This document shows, one piece after another, positions 9,653 through 18,891 of a stretch of 64,000 nt of DNA. The notes beneath the pieces are model-generated. The model saw only the letters and a program-made list of their open reading frames with translations. It searched no databases and had not been told where the DNA came from. A program made the position numbers and the translations under genes. Each line of letters opens with the position of its first letter. Position 1 is the stretch's first letter. This stretch comes from Heteroruminococcus sp964370005 (lineage in GTDB: Bacteria > Bacillota > Clostridia > Oscillospirales > Ruminococcaceae), in contig CAYJGR010000003.1 of assembly GCA_964370005.1 (NCBI GenBank), positions 1 to 64,000 of the forward strand, read 5' to 3'.

Positions 9653-9841
9653 TCATTGCCACCTGCCACCCGGGGTAAAACGCGGGTCGAGATAGACGGC
9701 GGGATCGGTTGAAATCACCCTGCACACCTCGCCACTTTGCCATACCTCGACATATCCGCCCGCAAATGGACATAGATTACGAGGTGGTAGGGCGTCCTGT
9801 GTGAAAATATGCTCCTGTGGTATAATCGAATGAATAATCAC
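9653..9841 (-). CDS. YlzJ-like protein
   Basis: This small protein of 62 residues matches the YlzJ family in size, in its start (MIIHSIIPQEHIF) and in its Pro-rich finish. Its start codon overlaps the tepA stop by four bases (ATGA), the same partnership as tepA-ylzJ upstream of spoIIIE in Bacillus. The biochemical function is unknown. The identification rests on sequence resemblance and on synteny. Confidence 0.82.
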   Translation of the reverse strand: MIIHSIIPQEHIFTQDALPPRNLCPFAGGYVEVWQSGEVCRVISTDPAVYLDPRFTPGGRWQ

Positions 9842-10611
9842 TGTTTTTTCTCCTTATCTTCATCGCACAGTGACTCGGCGGAAGGCTCCATCTCCTCTAT
9901 TAGTTCATACAAAGCCTCAATGGTCTCGCCCAAACTGCCAAGGCGATCTATAAGCCCACATTCCACCGCCTTTTCACCGCTCACCACACTGCCGACATCG
10001 GTCACAAGTTCACCTGTATTTGTCATAAACTTGCGAAACTGTTTCTCCGAGATGCCCGAATTATGGGTTACAAAATGAATGATGCGATCCTGCATTTTGT
10101 CGATATAGCTAAGTGATTGTGGCACACCCAGCACAAGGCCATTCATGCGCACAGGGTGTATGGTCATGGTGGCCGACGGCGCAATGAATGATAGTTTGGC
10201 ACTACAGGCCAGCGGCACACCTATCGAATGTCCTCCACCCAGTACAAGGGATACCGTAGGTTTTTTCATGCCGGATATCAACTCGGCAATGGCAAGGCCG
10301 GCCTCGACATCACCACCTACAGTGTTTAGAATAATGAGCAGTCCCTTTATGTGGGGATCTTGCTCAATGGCCACCAGTTGTGGAATAACATGCTCGTACT
10401 TTGTAGTTTTGTTTTGTGGGGGCAATGTGTAATGCCCCTCGATTTGTCCCACCACTGTAAGACAGTGTATCACATATTTTCCACCTTCGGAGGTCACAGA
10501 ACCTGTTTCGACTATGGCTTGAGTTTGAGCTTTTTCCTTGTCGGGTGTGAGCTCCTCGCTGTCATTTTGTGGTTCTTCGCAGTTTTGGAGCTGTAAGGTC
10601 ATATCGTCCAT
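9838..10611 (-). CDS. tepA: TepA-like ClpP-family serine protease
   Basis: This 257-residue protein belongs to the ClpP/crotonase fold, in the translocation-enhancing protein (TepA) branch. An acidic, Gln-rich N-terminus of about 45 residues precedes the protease domain. The oxyanion strand is NTVGGDVEAG (96-105), the nucleophile is Ser129 in GGGHSIG, and the active-site His152 sits in MTIHPVR. The ATG at 10611 has AAAGGAG nine bases upstream and is preferred to longer in-frame starts. It heads the tepA-ylzJ-uppP run. In Bacillus TepA has been linked to protein export and spore proteins; its role here is inferred from that. Confidence 0.9.
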   Translation of the reverse strand: MDDMTLQLQNCEEPQNDSEELTPDKEKAQTQAIVETGSVTSEGGKYVIHCLTVVGQIEGHYTLPPQNKTTKYEHVIPQLVAIEQDPHIKGLLIILNTVGGDVEAGLAIAELISGMKKPTVSLVLGGGHSIGVPLACSAKLSFIAPSATMTIHPVRMNGLVLGVPQSLSYIDKMQDRIIHFVTHNSGISEKQFRKFMTNTGELVTDVGSVVSGEKAVECGLIDRLGSLGETIEALYELIEEMEPSAESLCDEDKEKKQ

Positions 10612-10756
10612 TGGTGGCAACTCCTTTTTTATGGTTTGTACTTTATTCTTTACAAAAACCATATCCGATATGCTCACCAAAAAAACGGCTGTGCTTATGT
10701 AACATACGACATATAATGATACCACATTTTTAGGGAAAATAAAACCGAAACTCGTA

Positions 10757-10799
10757 AAAGGTTGCGCACAACAAAAAATTAAGAGCTGTGCGCACCTTT
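10757..10799 (-). terminator. Hairpin between rrf2-like and tepA genes, possible terminator
   Basis: On the minus strand AAAGGT and CGCACA pair with TGTGCG and ACCTTT around a T-rich loop. Only four T follow, so termination would be weak. It is downstream of the Rrf2 regulator and upstream of tepA. Confidence 0.35.
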
Positions 10800-10834
10800 G
10801 CCTATGCTCACAGCCCATGTAGGTCGATATATAA

Positions 10835-10866
10835 TTGTTTCAAATAATATGATACGTTTGAAACAA
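10835..10866. promoter_or_regulatory. Ten-base inverted repeat, candidate operator
   Basis: TTGTTTCAAA and TTTGAAACAA form a perfect inverted repeat with a 12-base spacer. The 22-base centre-to-centre distance is two helical turns, as expected for a dimeric protein site. It lies between the Rrf2 regulator and tepA. There is no T tail, so it is not a normal terminator. Confidence 0.45.
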
Positions 10867-10892
10867 CGTTTGTTACCCCCCCTTAGGGTTTT

Positions 10893-10928
10893 GGGGAGGG
10901 CTGTTGGCTTGCTACAACAGCCCTCCCC
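10893..10928. other. Perfect 14-bp GC-rich hairpin
   Basis: GGGGAGGGCTGTTG pairs perfectly with CAACAGCCCTCCCC around an eight-base loop. No T tract follows on either strand. It sits just downstream of the Rrf2 regulator's stop codon, so it could protect the 3' end of that message or pause transcription. Confidence 0.55.
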
Positions 10929-10990
10929 CACGACAAATGTCGTATGGTAAAAAAAGAAGAGGAGTAGGGGATGTCATGTAATGCAATTAA

Positions 10991-11401
10991 TTATCTACCT
11001 ACAGTATGAAGTAGATTTGTCAGTGTGCAACTTCCCAAGAGTTGGTTGAGTTGATCTTGCATCTTAGTGAGTCCCACATTTATGCCGCAAGGTTGGGTTT
11101 CTCTGTTGTGCATACAATCAAAATCGGTCGAAATACAGGCATTGAGCGCCCAGTTCTCACCCATAACCTCCATAAGGCGTAACAGTGAAACTCCACCAAG
11201 GTCAGCCGTCAGGCGATATCCTCCACCGGCACCTCTAATAATTTGCACAAGACCGGCAGAGGATAACTTCTTGAGTATCTTGTATGCAAATTGGGTGGGA
11301 ACCCGCTCGACGGCGCAAATCTGAGAGATGTTTTTTTGCTGTCCGTCTCGCAAAGCTCTTAGTATACGCAAGGCATAGTCGGTCTCTCGTGTAATAATCA
11401 T
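10991..11401 (-). CDS. Rrf2 family transcriptional regulator, probable Fe-S sensor
   Basis: This 136-residue protein has the family's N-terminal winged helix (about 1-70, beginning MIITRETDYALRIL, with the wing RGAGGGYRL). It also has the three-cysteine cluster Cys89, Cys96 and Cys105, spaced as in the Fe-S binding IscR and NsrR types. It should therefore sense iron-sulfur status, redox state or nitric oxide. No isc or suf genes are nearby, so the target is unknown. AAAGGAGG stands eight bases before the ATG, and a consensus promoter lies about 70-100 bases upstream. Confidence 0.92.
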   Translation of the reverse strand: MIITRETDYALRILRALRDGQQKNISQICAVERVPTQFAYKILKKLSSAGLVQIIRGAGGGYRLTADLGGVSLLRLMEVMGENWALNACISTDFDCMHNRETQPCGINVGLTKMQDQLNQLLGSCTLTNLLHTVGR

Positions 11402-11471
11402 GATTTGCGCCTCCTTTATCAGTTTACAATTTTTGGTTATTTACATTTTTTAGGAGTTTCCTCCTGTCTAT

Positions 11472-11500
11472 ATAATAACCATTTGGAGTGAGTTTGTCAA
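11472..11500 (-). promoter_or_regulatory. Sigma-A promoter of the Rrf2 regulator
   Basis: On the minus strand a perfect TTGACA and a TATTAT are separated by 17 bases. It is the only good promoter in the 366-base space between the regulator and the divergent lipoprotein gene. The rest of that space is AT-rich with no other gene. Confidence 0.75.
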
Positions 11501-11767
11501 CTGTTTGGTAAAAAAAGTATAATTTTGTAAAATATATGAATTTAATGAAATTAGTCTATTATAAAATTGACAATACGACGAAAGCTTTTCCGATATGAAT
11601 GGACATAAAGCAAACCCCCTGTGTAATACACCACTTATATGCTAAAAAACATTCAAAAACTGAAAAACGCCCACCTTTTCAGTGCAACAAAATCACAGAA
11701 TTTCCACACTTATTATGTGTAAGCCACATCTTGCTCACTTAAAAATGTTTATAGAGGTGTTATTATT

Positions 11768-12511
11768 ATGAAAAAAATTATGACAACGGTTTGTATGCTC
11801 ATTATTATTGTAGTGCTTACCGCCTGCACCGCAAACCCCACCGACCAAAACGGGACATCCCCCTCCCCTGAACAAGTTACAGTACAGGCACAAGTGGTAG
11901 ACATCGAAAATGGCCTGCTTGTCATAGGTCAGGATGAATACCTACAGGGACTTTGCCATGTCGGCGGCCAACACGACCTTGACAATATCACTACCGGTGA
12001 TATCATATCCATCACCTTTGACGGCATGGTGGCCGAGAGTTATCCCTCACAAATCGGCAATGTCACCGATATATCTTTGGTGGAGTCAAAAGGCGATATC
12101 ATCGGGGTTTACCGTGAGGCTTTTGCAGAGCTTAGGGTTACCGACAGTGGTTTGGATGCAGATGCCGATATCATCGCCCTCGACCTTACACAAATCAACA
12201 ATCTAAACTCGCAAGCAAAGGGGGCTCTTGTCTACCTGATATCCTCCGACACCGGCATGAGTGATATGGTATATGAGTCAACATTCGAGGAGCTTAAGCA
12301 AGAGGGGCTTATCACCGAGGACCAAAACGGTTTCATACAGTTTGAGCGGGGTGTGCTTTATACCATCTCCTGTGTAGAGGTTCCGAGTGGTTTTACCTTT
12401 GATATAGAAAAATTTCGCTCGAGTTTGGGGGCATATGGTTTCTCGGACTGCACCGCCACCTTGATAGATGGTGAATTTGTGTGGGGAAAAGGTGATGAAT
12501 GGATATCGTAA
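11768..12511 (+). CDS. Putative lipoprotein of unknown function
   Basis: This 247-residue protein is exported and lipid-anchored: a basic start and a hydrophobic stretch end in the lipobox LTAC with Cys20. A Thr/Ser/Pro-rich spacer follows. Residues about 37-105 form a small beta-rich region (VQAQVVDIENGLLVIG, then ITFDG) like the short OB-type domains of other Clostridia lipoproteins. The C-terminal half is mixed alpha/beta, with FEELKQEGLI and a final EFVWGKGDEW. It is monocistronic, closed by a strong terminator. The function is not recognised. Confidence 0.8.
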   Translation: MKKIMTTVCMLIIIVVLTACTANPTDQNGTSPSPEQVTVQAQVVDIENGLLVIGQDEYLQGLCHVGGQHDLDNITTGDIISITFDGMVAESYPSQIGNVTDISLVESKGDIIGVYREAFAELRVTDSGLDADADIIALDLTQINNLNSQAKGALVYLISSDTGMSDMVYESTFEELKQEGLITEDQNGFIQFERGVLYTISCVEVPSGFTFDIEKFRSSLGAYGFSDCTATLIDGEFVWGKGDEWIS

Positions 12512-12528
12512 TTTAGAGAATATAAGCC

Positions 12529-12572
12529 AAGGGCATTGTGAGGAGGAATATCCCCCCTACAATGCCCTTTTT
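12529..12572 (+). terminator. Terminator of the lipoprotein gene
   Basis: AAGGGCATTGT pairs with ACAATGCCCTT, followed by T5. It also serves as a stem for the converging fakA transcript. Confidence 0.9.
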
Positions 12573-12586
12573 CTATCCTATGTTTT

Positions 12587-14236
12587 CTATTCTACCGATA
12601 TAGTCAAATAATACACCGGCTGTCCACCGTTTACCACCGATAGTTCCACTGTATCGGGTAATTTCGCCGACACCGCTTGCTCTATCACTGCCACCTGCTC
12701 TTCGGTCACATCCTCGCCATAAATAATGGTAACAAAACTGCTGTCCCTCTTGAGCAAATTCTTTGTGAGCTTTGTGGCGGCATGGGTGAGGTCTTTGTCT
12801 GTAAAGGCCAATTTACCGTTCTCCAGTGCCAACAACTCACCCTCTTTTATGAGGTGACCGTCAAAATCGCTGTCCCTTGCGGCAAAAGTTATCTGACCCG
12901 TGCCCACCTTCTCAAGAGCCTTTGTCATGCCCATCACATTTCCCTCGGCATCGCCGTCGGGATTAAAACTCAGCATAGCGGTAAGACCTTGGGGAATTGT
13001 GCGTGTGGGCAGTACCCACACCTTGCGATCGGCAAGCTTTATGGTCTGCTCGGCCGCCATTATGATGTTTTTATTGTTGGGCAATACAAATACCGTCTTG
13101 GCTGGGGTGGCATGTATCGCCTTTAGGATGTCATCGGTCGAGGGGTTCATGGTCTGGCCGCCCGACACCACATTATTTACGCCGAGATCACGGAAAAGTT
13201 GTGCTACGCCCTCGCCTGCCGCAACAGATACAAAACCATATTCCATCTCTTCGTCCACCGCTACATAGCCGAAATCCTGCTTTTTCTTTCGCACGGCACT
13301 CTGCTTTGCGGCGTGTTGCTCACGCATGTTATCAATTTTTATCTTTGTAAGGCCACCCAGTTTTAGAGCACTTTGTAGGGCATCACCCGGGTTGTCTGTG
13401 TGGACATGGCACTTTATGATCTCCTCATCATCTACCACCACAACACTGTCGCCTATCGACTCCAAATATGCCCGCAGAGGATTTATGTCCTTGTCGGGGG
13501 TATCCTTTATAACTATAAACTCGGTGCAATAACCGAAAGTGATTTCTCCCTCAAACTCGCCGGCAGCGTCGTGTTCCATCTCAAATTCCTGCTCGGTCGT
13601 GGCGGGCGCGCCCTCCTGTGCGATTATCTCTCCCCCGCCAAACACTTGACCCATACCCTCAAAAATGTAAACCAGCCCCTGTCCTCCGGCATCCACAACA
13701 CCGGCTTTTTTAAGCACTGGCAACAGCTCGGGGGTATTGGCCAACGCCTCTTTTGCCGCCACCATAGCTACATCCCATATTCCAACTATGTCATCATCGG
13801 CACACTCATAATCCTTGACTGTCTCAGCCGCTACCCTTGCCACGGTGAGAATGGTGCCCTCGGTGGGTTTCATAACGGCCTTGTAAGCCGAGGCCACGCC
13901 CATCTCGAGGGCGGTTGCAAGATCATGGGACGTAGCGGTTGTACCCGTAAGTCCCTTGGCAAACCCACGAAATAACAGCGAGAGTATAACCCCCGAGTTG
14001 CCTCTGGCTCCCCTAAGCAGAGCCGATGCAGCAACTTTTGCCACCTGGGAAACCGCCGTATCATCGGGCAGGTGTTCCACCTCGGTTTTGGCCGCGGCTA
14101 TACTCATACCCATATTTGTACCTGTGTCTCCATCCGGCACAGGGAATACATTTAGTGCGTCAACCGCCTTTTTGTGGTTGGCGATGTTGTTAGCGCCCGA
14201 AATAAAGGCGTCACGTAGTACCTTTCCAGTCAGCAT
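12587..14236 (-). CDS. fakA: FakA-like kinase, DAK2 domain (YloV)
   Basis: This 549-residue protein matches fatty acid kinase subunit A / YloV. An N-terminal DAK2 ATP-binding domain (about 1-200) has the nucleotide and Mg motif NVFPVPDGDTGTNM near 28-41 and a second Gly-rich RGARGNSG. A central region and a C-terminal DegV-contacting domain follow. With a FakB protein, FakA phosphorylates exogenous fatty acids for phospholipid synthesis; no fakB is in the window. The ATG at 14236 has TGGAGGT upstream and is preferred to an in-frame start 16 codons earlier. It is the second gene after the yloU-like gene, the standard pairing. Confidence 0.92.
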   Translation of the reverse strand: MLTGKVLRDAFISGANNIANHKKAVDALNVFPVPDGDTGTNMGMSIAAAKTEVEHLPDDTAVSQVAKVAASALLRGARGNSGVILSLLFRGFAKGLTGTTATSHDLATALEMGVASAYKAVMKPTEGTILTVARVAAETVKDYECADDDIVGIWDVAMVAAKEALANTPELLPVLKKAGVVDAGGQGLVYIFEGMGQVFGGGEIIAQEGAPATTEQEFEMEHDAAGEFEGEITFGYCTEFIVIKDTPDKDINPLRAYLESIGDSVVVVDDEEIIKCHVHTDNPGDALQSALKLGGLTKIKIDNMREQHAAKQSAVRKKKQDFGYVAVDEEMEYGFVSVAAGEGVAQLFRDLGVNNVVSGGQTMNPSTDDILKAIHATPAKTVFVLPNNKNIIMAAEQTIKLADRKVWVLPTRTIPQGLTAMLSFNPDGDAEGNVMGMTKALEKVGTGQITFAARDSDFDGHLIKEGELLALENGKLAFTDKDLTHAATKLTKNLLKRDSSFVTIIYGEDVTEEQVAVIEQAVSAKLPDTVELSVVNGGQPVYYLTISVE

Positions 14237-14303
14237 GTCTACCTCCAATGGCTGCAGTGCAGCGCAAAATACCCTTTGTCGCACTTATTGCGTCATCAGG
14301 CTC

Positions 14304-14657
14304 TTATTGTCTTTGTACTCCATCTACATATACGTTGACCTGTGCCACCTCAAAACCTGTGGCCTCCTCGACCGTATAACCCACCTTGTGAATAATGCTT
14401 TGGGTTATCGCCGCAATGTTTACACCATAGGCCACTATGATGTGTAAATCGATGATAAGGCGACGACCTATTGCTCTTACTCTAACACCTTTGTCCTCAG
14501 CGTCACGCCCTGTAAACAATTGACGTACACCCTGTGTGGCATCGGTCGCCACCATTCCGGCCACGCCAAAACACTCCGAGGCCACATGCCCCACAAGCTT
14601 TGAAAAATATTCGTGAGAAATCTCGGTCGTGCCCATGGTATTCTCAATACGAATCAT
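14304..14657 (-). CDS. Asp23/Gls24 family protein (YloU-like)
   Basis: This 117-residue protein belongs to the Asp23/Gls24 alkaline-shock family, small membrane-associated or cytosolic envelope-stress proteins. It shows the family's ISHEYFSKLVGHVASECFGVAGM start and VNVYVDGV end. The ATG at 14657 has GGAGG seven bases upstream and is preferred to an ATG 12 codons earlier. It lies 67 bases upstream of fakA, the usual yloU-yloV operon. The molecular function is not established. Confidence 0.92.
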   Translation of the reverse strand: MIRIENTMGTTEISHEYFSKLVGHVASECFGVAGMVATDATQGVRQLFTGRDAEDKGVRVRAIGRRLIIDLHIIVAYGVNIAAITQSIIHKVGYTVEEATGFEVAQVNVYVDGVQRQ

Positions 14658-14779
14658 GCCAAATCCTCCAAATCGATTTTGTGACCCATACACTGTAAAT
14701 ATGGTGTCATCTTATTTATTATTACCTTGCGACCACAGGTGCTACCGAGGCACCATGTCACAATCCTATGTGGAAAAGT

Positions 14780-16396
14780 CTACCGTGTAATATCCCACTG
14801 CTCAATATTATAGAATATATCCTGCTCGGTTGCAAGAATATTTGATGAGAAATTTAAGGGATATATCATAATTCCCCGCCTAAACAGCAGTGGAATGAAG
14901 GGTGTCTCTTGTGAAAACAGATCGTAAACCTGCTCATAACCATCCCCCGTCTCTAAAAATACCCTCACAGCCTCCTGTAGTGCCAAACTACTCCATGCCC
15001 CCACAGAAGTCTCACCCACACCACCAAGCATGGGCAGGATGTTCATATTCATCGGAAGTTTTACCTCACCCACGAATATATCATAACCACCCTCGGATAA
15101 ATAATATTCATACTCGGCAAAGGGTACCGAGAGCACAGACACATCTATGCCGACCTCCTCACAACGTGCCGCAATGAGGTTTGCAAGGTGTACCCTACTG
15201 CTATTTTCATTGTTTACCAGTATATTAAGGCTCATACGTCGACCGGCCATCAATCGATATCCCTGTGTGTCCCGCGCATCATACCCCATATCATCAAGCA
15301 GCAGTCCCGCCTGTACTATACTTAGTTGCTCCTCAAGCTGTACCACCTCATTATTCGTGGGGGCTTGTGGGTGAAACGGTAACCACACCGGCGAATCCAG
15401 TCCCGAATAAGCGCTGTTTGTCAGCTCACTGCGGTCAATAAGGCGTGAGAGCATACTGCGAAGCTCGGCATTTGCCATAATTCCCTCGGATTTATTCACC
15501 CCGAGATACACCATATTGCTCAGTTGCACCGCCGTAAAACCATTGCCGAGCGACCTGTTCCAAGATGAGGTGCGCAAATCCGAAAAAGCTATATCTATAA
15601 GCCCTGTCTTTATGCTGTAACCCGCCGAGTCTATATCCAAAACATCGACCATCTCAACAGTTGTTATGTTGCTCATGGCAGAAAAGTGTGCGGAGTTGGC
15701 CACCAGTGTATCCTCGGTAGCAAGTCGATATCTTCCGCTTCCCATGGGGGTATCCTCCAATCCGCTACCCTCCTGCACAATCGGAAATGTCAGACTGTGC
15801 TCAAAAAAAGCATCGGGACGACTTAGCACTATGCTCAGTTTTAAGGGGTCATCCTGGTTGGAGGTCACCCTCATCACATGGGTAAGGCCTGCGGCGTAAT
15901 AGGGCGAGGCCATAGCCTGATACAGCGAATACACCACATCATCGGCCGTGAGGGGGTCTCCATTCCAAAATGTCACACCGTCTCGCAATGTAATATCACA
16001 AAGTGTTTGGGTATAGGAGACGGTCTCGGTCTCGTCCTCCTGTTCGCCCTCTACCTCCTCCACCACCATCTGTCCCACCGACATCGTAACCGAGTCGGCC
16101 AGGCAGTTATTGGTGTTATACTCATCATCTATTTTTATCAGCGAATCGTACAGCAGTCTTGATAGGTAATAGTTTTGGGTCGATCCGGTGTTGTAGGGGT
16201 TGAGGGTGGATCCCTCATCATAGGCCACTTTTAAATGTGACATCGCCTCCCCCTCGGCCTCATCGGGAGAGGATTCCTGCCCCTGCTGTGGCAGGGTGAC
16301 TTGGGGTTGTTCTGGCACAGGTTCGCCCGATACACACCCCGCCAACATTATAACGGCCAAAAGTCCCGCTATATGTCTAAGCATTTTTACACTCAT
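14780..16396 (-). CDS. Oligopeptide-type ABC transporter substrate-binding lipoprotein (family 5)
   Basis: This 538-residue protein is an extracytoplasmic solute-binding protein. The signal peptide ends in lipobox LAGC (Cys21). Family 5 features include the N-terminal NPYNTGSTQNYYLSRLLYDSL and the domain around VTFWNGDPLTADDVVYSL (about 165-180), which form the two lobes that close on a peptide or nickel-type ligand. No permease or ATPase genes are adjacent, so it either works with a transporter elsewhere or has a signalling role. It begins 37 bases after the ymdB stop, and that gap contains a small GGCG/CGCC-flanked hairpin. Confidence 0.88.
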   Translation of the reverse strand: MSVKMLRHIAGLLAVIMLAGCVSGEPVPEQPQVTLPQQGQESSPDEAEGEAMSHLKVAYDEGSTLNPYNTGSTQNYYLSRLLYDSLIKIDDEYNTNNCLADSVTMSVGQMVVEEVEGEQEDETETVSYTQTLCDITLRDGVTFWNGDPLTADDVVYSLYQAMASPYYAAGLTHVMRVTSNQDDPLKLSIVLSRPDAFFEHSLTFPIVQEGSGLEDTPMGSGRYRLATEDTLVANSAHFSAMSNITTVEMVDVLDIDSAGYSIKTGLIDIAFSDLRTSSWNRSLGNGFTAVQLSNMVYLGVNKSEGIMANAELRSMLSRLIDRSELTNSAYSGLDSPVWLPFHPQAPTNNEVVQLEEQLSIVQAGLLLDDMGYDARDTQGYRLMAGRRMSLNILVNNENSSRVHLANLIAARCEEVGIDVSVLSVPFAEYEYYLSEGGYDIFVGEVKLPMNMNILPMLGGVGETSVGAWSSLALQEAVRVFLETGDGYEQVYDLFSQETPFIPLLFRRGIMIYPLNFSSNILATEQDIFYNIEQWDITR

Positions 16397-16433
16397 GGGG
16401 ATATTCCTTTCAATTATGGCGTGTTAACACCGC

Positions 16434-17201
16434 CTAAAACACATTTATACGCTCTATTTTTATAGTCCTGCCGGTGGAGTCATCTATGTCGGCCACCACG
16501 CCCGAAAGGCAGTGTTCCCCGCTGTCGTTTTCAAATCTTGTGGGCAGGTGGGTGCGCATACGTCGTATGGCCGCTTCGGGTTTTACCCCCAGCACCGAAT
16601 TGAAACTCCCACACATGCCGATATCGGTTATATATCCTGTGCCCGCGGGCAGTATGCGCTCGTCGGCCGTTTGAACATGGGTATGTGTCCCTACCACCAG
16701 TGAGACCCGCCCGTCAAGGAAAAATCCCATACAAAGCTTTTCGGCCGTGGCCTCAGCGTGAAAGTCCACCATAATATGTTTGCAGTCTATATCTGCAAGC
16801 AACCTCTCGATACATTCAAAGGGATTTTCAAGCGGTTCCATGTAGGCAACCCCCATCAGATTTATGACCGCCAACTTAAAATGCATTCCCTCGTAGACCG
16901 TTACACCTCTGCCGGGGGCGGTATGATGCAGGTTAGCGGGGCGTATTATGTTTTCATTTTCATCGAGTATATCGTACAGTTCGCGCCTACGCAGAGTATG
17001 GTTTCCACCCGTGATGATATCTACACCGCTATCCCACAGATGCTCGGCCGAGGATGGTAGCAAACCGTTTCCCTCCGAGGAATTTTCGCCATTTGCTATG
17101 ACCACATCGGGGGTGTACATACGCTTGATGCCGGGTAGCACCTTTGCCAAGTGGTCGCAACCGCCCCGTCCCACGACATCACCTATCATTAAAATTCGCA
17201 A
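16434..17201 (-). CDS. ymdB: YmdB-like metallophosphoesterase
   Basis: This 255-residue enzyme matches the TIGR00282/YmdB family, which hydrolyses 2',3'-cyclic nucleotides in Bacillus. Metal-site motifs are all present: GDVVG with Asp8, NGEN with Glu39-Asn40, GGNHT with Asn67-His68, DFHAEAT with His148, and GTHTHV with His173 and His175. The start is a TTG: AAAGGAGG lies eight bases upstream and the product then begins MRILMIGDVV, as the family does. In Bacillus YmdB affects biofilm and motility choices; no such link is visible here. Confidence 0.93.
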   Translation of the reverse strand: MRILMIGDVVGRGGCDHLAKVLPGIKRMYTPDVVIANGENSSEGNGLLPSSAEHLWDSGVDIITGGNHTLRRRELYDILDENENIIRPANLHHTAPGRGVTVYEGMHFKLAVINLMGVAYMEPLENPFECIERLLADIDCKHIMVDFHAEATAEKLCMGFFLDGRVSLVVGTHTHVQTADERILPAGTGYITDIGMCGSFNSVLGVKPEAAIRRMRTHLPTRFENDSGEHCLSGVVADIDDSTGRTIKIERINVF

Positions 17202-17273
17202 AAATGCGACCTCCTTTCAGAAAACAGAAATGAGAAGACAAGTTTAGATTTCCCGACGCTGAATGTTGCGTTT

Positions 17274-17365
17274 AGGGAGTGGCGGGGGTGAGTTGGGCTG
17301 ATGCCCGTGGGGTGGGCGGGCTGATGCCCTAGGAACCGCCGTCGCTTCATAAGCGCGGCAGTCAG
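17274..17365 (+). repeat. Dispersed hairpin element, divergent copy D
   Basis: This intergenic copy lies between pncB and ymdB. It has the family core, with stem GGGC/GCCC, the internal loop TGAT/TGAT, and inner stem GCCCG/CGGGC around a short loop. A downstream CCGCC...ATAAGCG hairpin follows. Compared with the other copies the outer GTAC/GTAC pairs have become GGGC/GCCC, which keeps the pairing. It is shorter and more diverged than the other three. Confidence 0.65.
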
Positions 17366-17402
17366 TGGCACGGTATAGCCTGCCCCATGTGTGCCCTTCG
17401 CC

Positions 17403-18860
17403 TTATCCCTCCACGCTGTTTTGCTCAAGCAGCTTGCGTCGCACGCTCCACAGCTCATGCGAGAGGTCCACATAATACTTGTGAGGGTTTTCAAAGCGTT
17501 TCACCTCATCCCACAGTATGTCAATTTGTCCCTTGCAGTACTCACGAATTGCCTGCAAATCGGGGGAGGTGTAGACTTGTTTGCCGGTTCTGAATATCTC
17601 GGTGTGTAGCGGTATGGGTTCAAAGTTCTCTATCCTTTGTTTTTTCCATGTGGATATAGGGTCAAATAATTCGAGAGGTTTTGTAGTGTCCACCGTTTCA
17701 CCATAAAGTGTCACGTAATCGGCTATCGCCTTGCCGCTGTCTCGGCTGACTATGCGGTAAAGGCTCTTTTGGGCGGGGGTGGTGATTTTTTCTATGCTCT
17801 CACTTATTTTTATGCGGGGGCTCATCACGCCCTTTTCGTCCTCAATAGCCACCATCTTGTACACACCGCCAAACACCGGGGAGGACTTACTGGTTATAAG
17901 GCTTTCACCCACGCCGAAACTGTCCACCTTTGCCCCCTGCAGTATGAGGTCTCGTATGATGTGCTCATCGAGGGAGTTTGAGGCCATGATTTTGACATCA
18001 GAGAACCCAGCCTCATCGAGCATTACTCGGGCTTTTTTGGATAAATATGCGATATCGCCGCTGTCTATACGCACCCCCAAAGGCCTATACCCTTTGGGGA
18101 TTACCACCTCACGAAATGTTTTTATAGCGTTGGGAATGCCGGATTTTAAGGTGTTGTATGTGTCTACAAGTAGGGTGCATCTATCGGGATAAATCTCGGC
18201 ATAGCGACAAAACGCCTCATATTCACTGCCAAAGGCCTGCACCCAACTGTGCGCCATTGTGCCCACGGCGGGGATGTTGTACATACGGTCGGTGATGACG
18301 CATGAAGTACCATCACATCCACCGATATAGGCCGCCCTCGCCCCCAACACCGCACCGTCATAACTTTGTGCCCGTCGAGAACCAAATTCAACGACGCTTC
18401 TGCCCTGTGCCGCACGCACAATACGGTTTGCCTTGGTGGCGATGAGAGACTGATGGTTCATGGTGAGCAGTACCATTGTCTCGACAAACTGTGCCTGAAT
18501 GAGAGGCCCCCGCACCGTGACAATTGGTTCATTAGGGAATATTGGCGTTCCCTCCTTGACCGCCCACACGTCACAACAAAACTTAAAGTTTTCCAGATAC
18601 TCCAAAAACTCCTGCGAAAACTGACCCTTGGCACGCAGGTAATCGATATCCTCGGCGGTGAAATGTATATTGCTTAGATACTGTATAAGTTGTTCCAGTC
18701 CCGCTGCTATGGCAAATCCGCCACCATCCGGCACACTGCGAAAAAACATGTCAAATACAGCATTGCGCGAGCTCATATCATGGCAGTGATAACCGTTGCC
18801 CATGGTAAGCTCGTAAAAATCGGTGAGCATTGTAAGGTTGCGTCTTATGTCAGCCAGCAT
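17403..18860 (-). CDS. pncB: Nicotinate phosphoribosyltransferase
   Basis: This 485-residue enzyme joins nicotinate to PRPP to make nicotinate mononucleotide in NAD salvage. The start NLTMLTDFYELTMGNGY is diagnostic of PncB. Internal family motifs include VEFGSRRAQSYDGA (phosphoribosyl-binding region, about 155-170) and GVRIDSGDIAYLSKK (about 270). The long C-terminal part is of the Gram-positive type. The ATG is preceded by GGAG. It lies 31 bases downstream of an unknown membrane protein gene. Confidence 0.95.
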   Translation of the reverse strand: MLADIRRNLTMLTDFYELTMGNGYHCHDMSSRNAVFDMFFRSVPDGGGFAIAAGLEQLIQYLSNIHFTAEDIDYLRAKGQFSQEFLEYLENFKFCCDVWAVKEGTPIFPNEPIVTVRGPLIQAQFVETMVLLTMNHQSLIATKANRIVRAAQGRSVVEFGSRRAQSYDGAVLGARAAYIGGCDGTSCVITDRMYNIPAVGTMAHSWVQAFGSEYEAFCRYAEIYPDRCTLLVDTYNTLKSGIPNAIKTFREVVIPKGYRPLGVRIDSGDIAYLSKKARVMLDEAGFSDVKIMASNSLDEHIIRDLILQGAKVDSFGVGESLITSKSSPVFGGVYKMVAIEDEKGVMSPRIKISESIEKITTPAQKSLYRIVSRDSGKAIADYVTLYGETVDTTKPLELFDPISTWKKQRIENFEPIPLHTEIFRTGKQVYTSPDLQAIREYCKGQIDILWDEVKRFENPHKYYVDLSHELWSVRRKLLEQNSVEG

Positions 18861-18891
18861 GTGTTTTCTCCTTTTGGTATGAGGTGATTGT

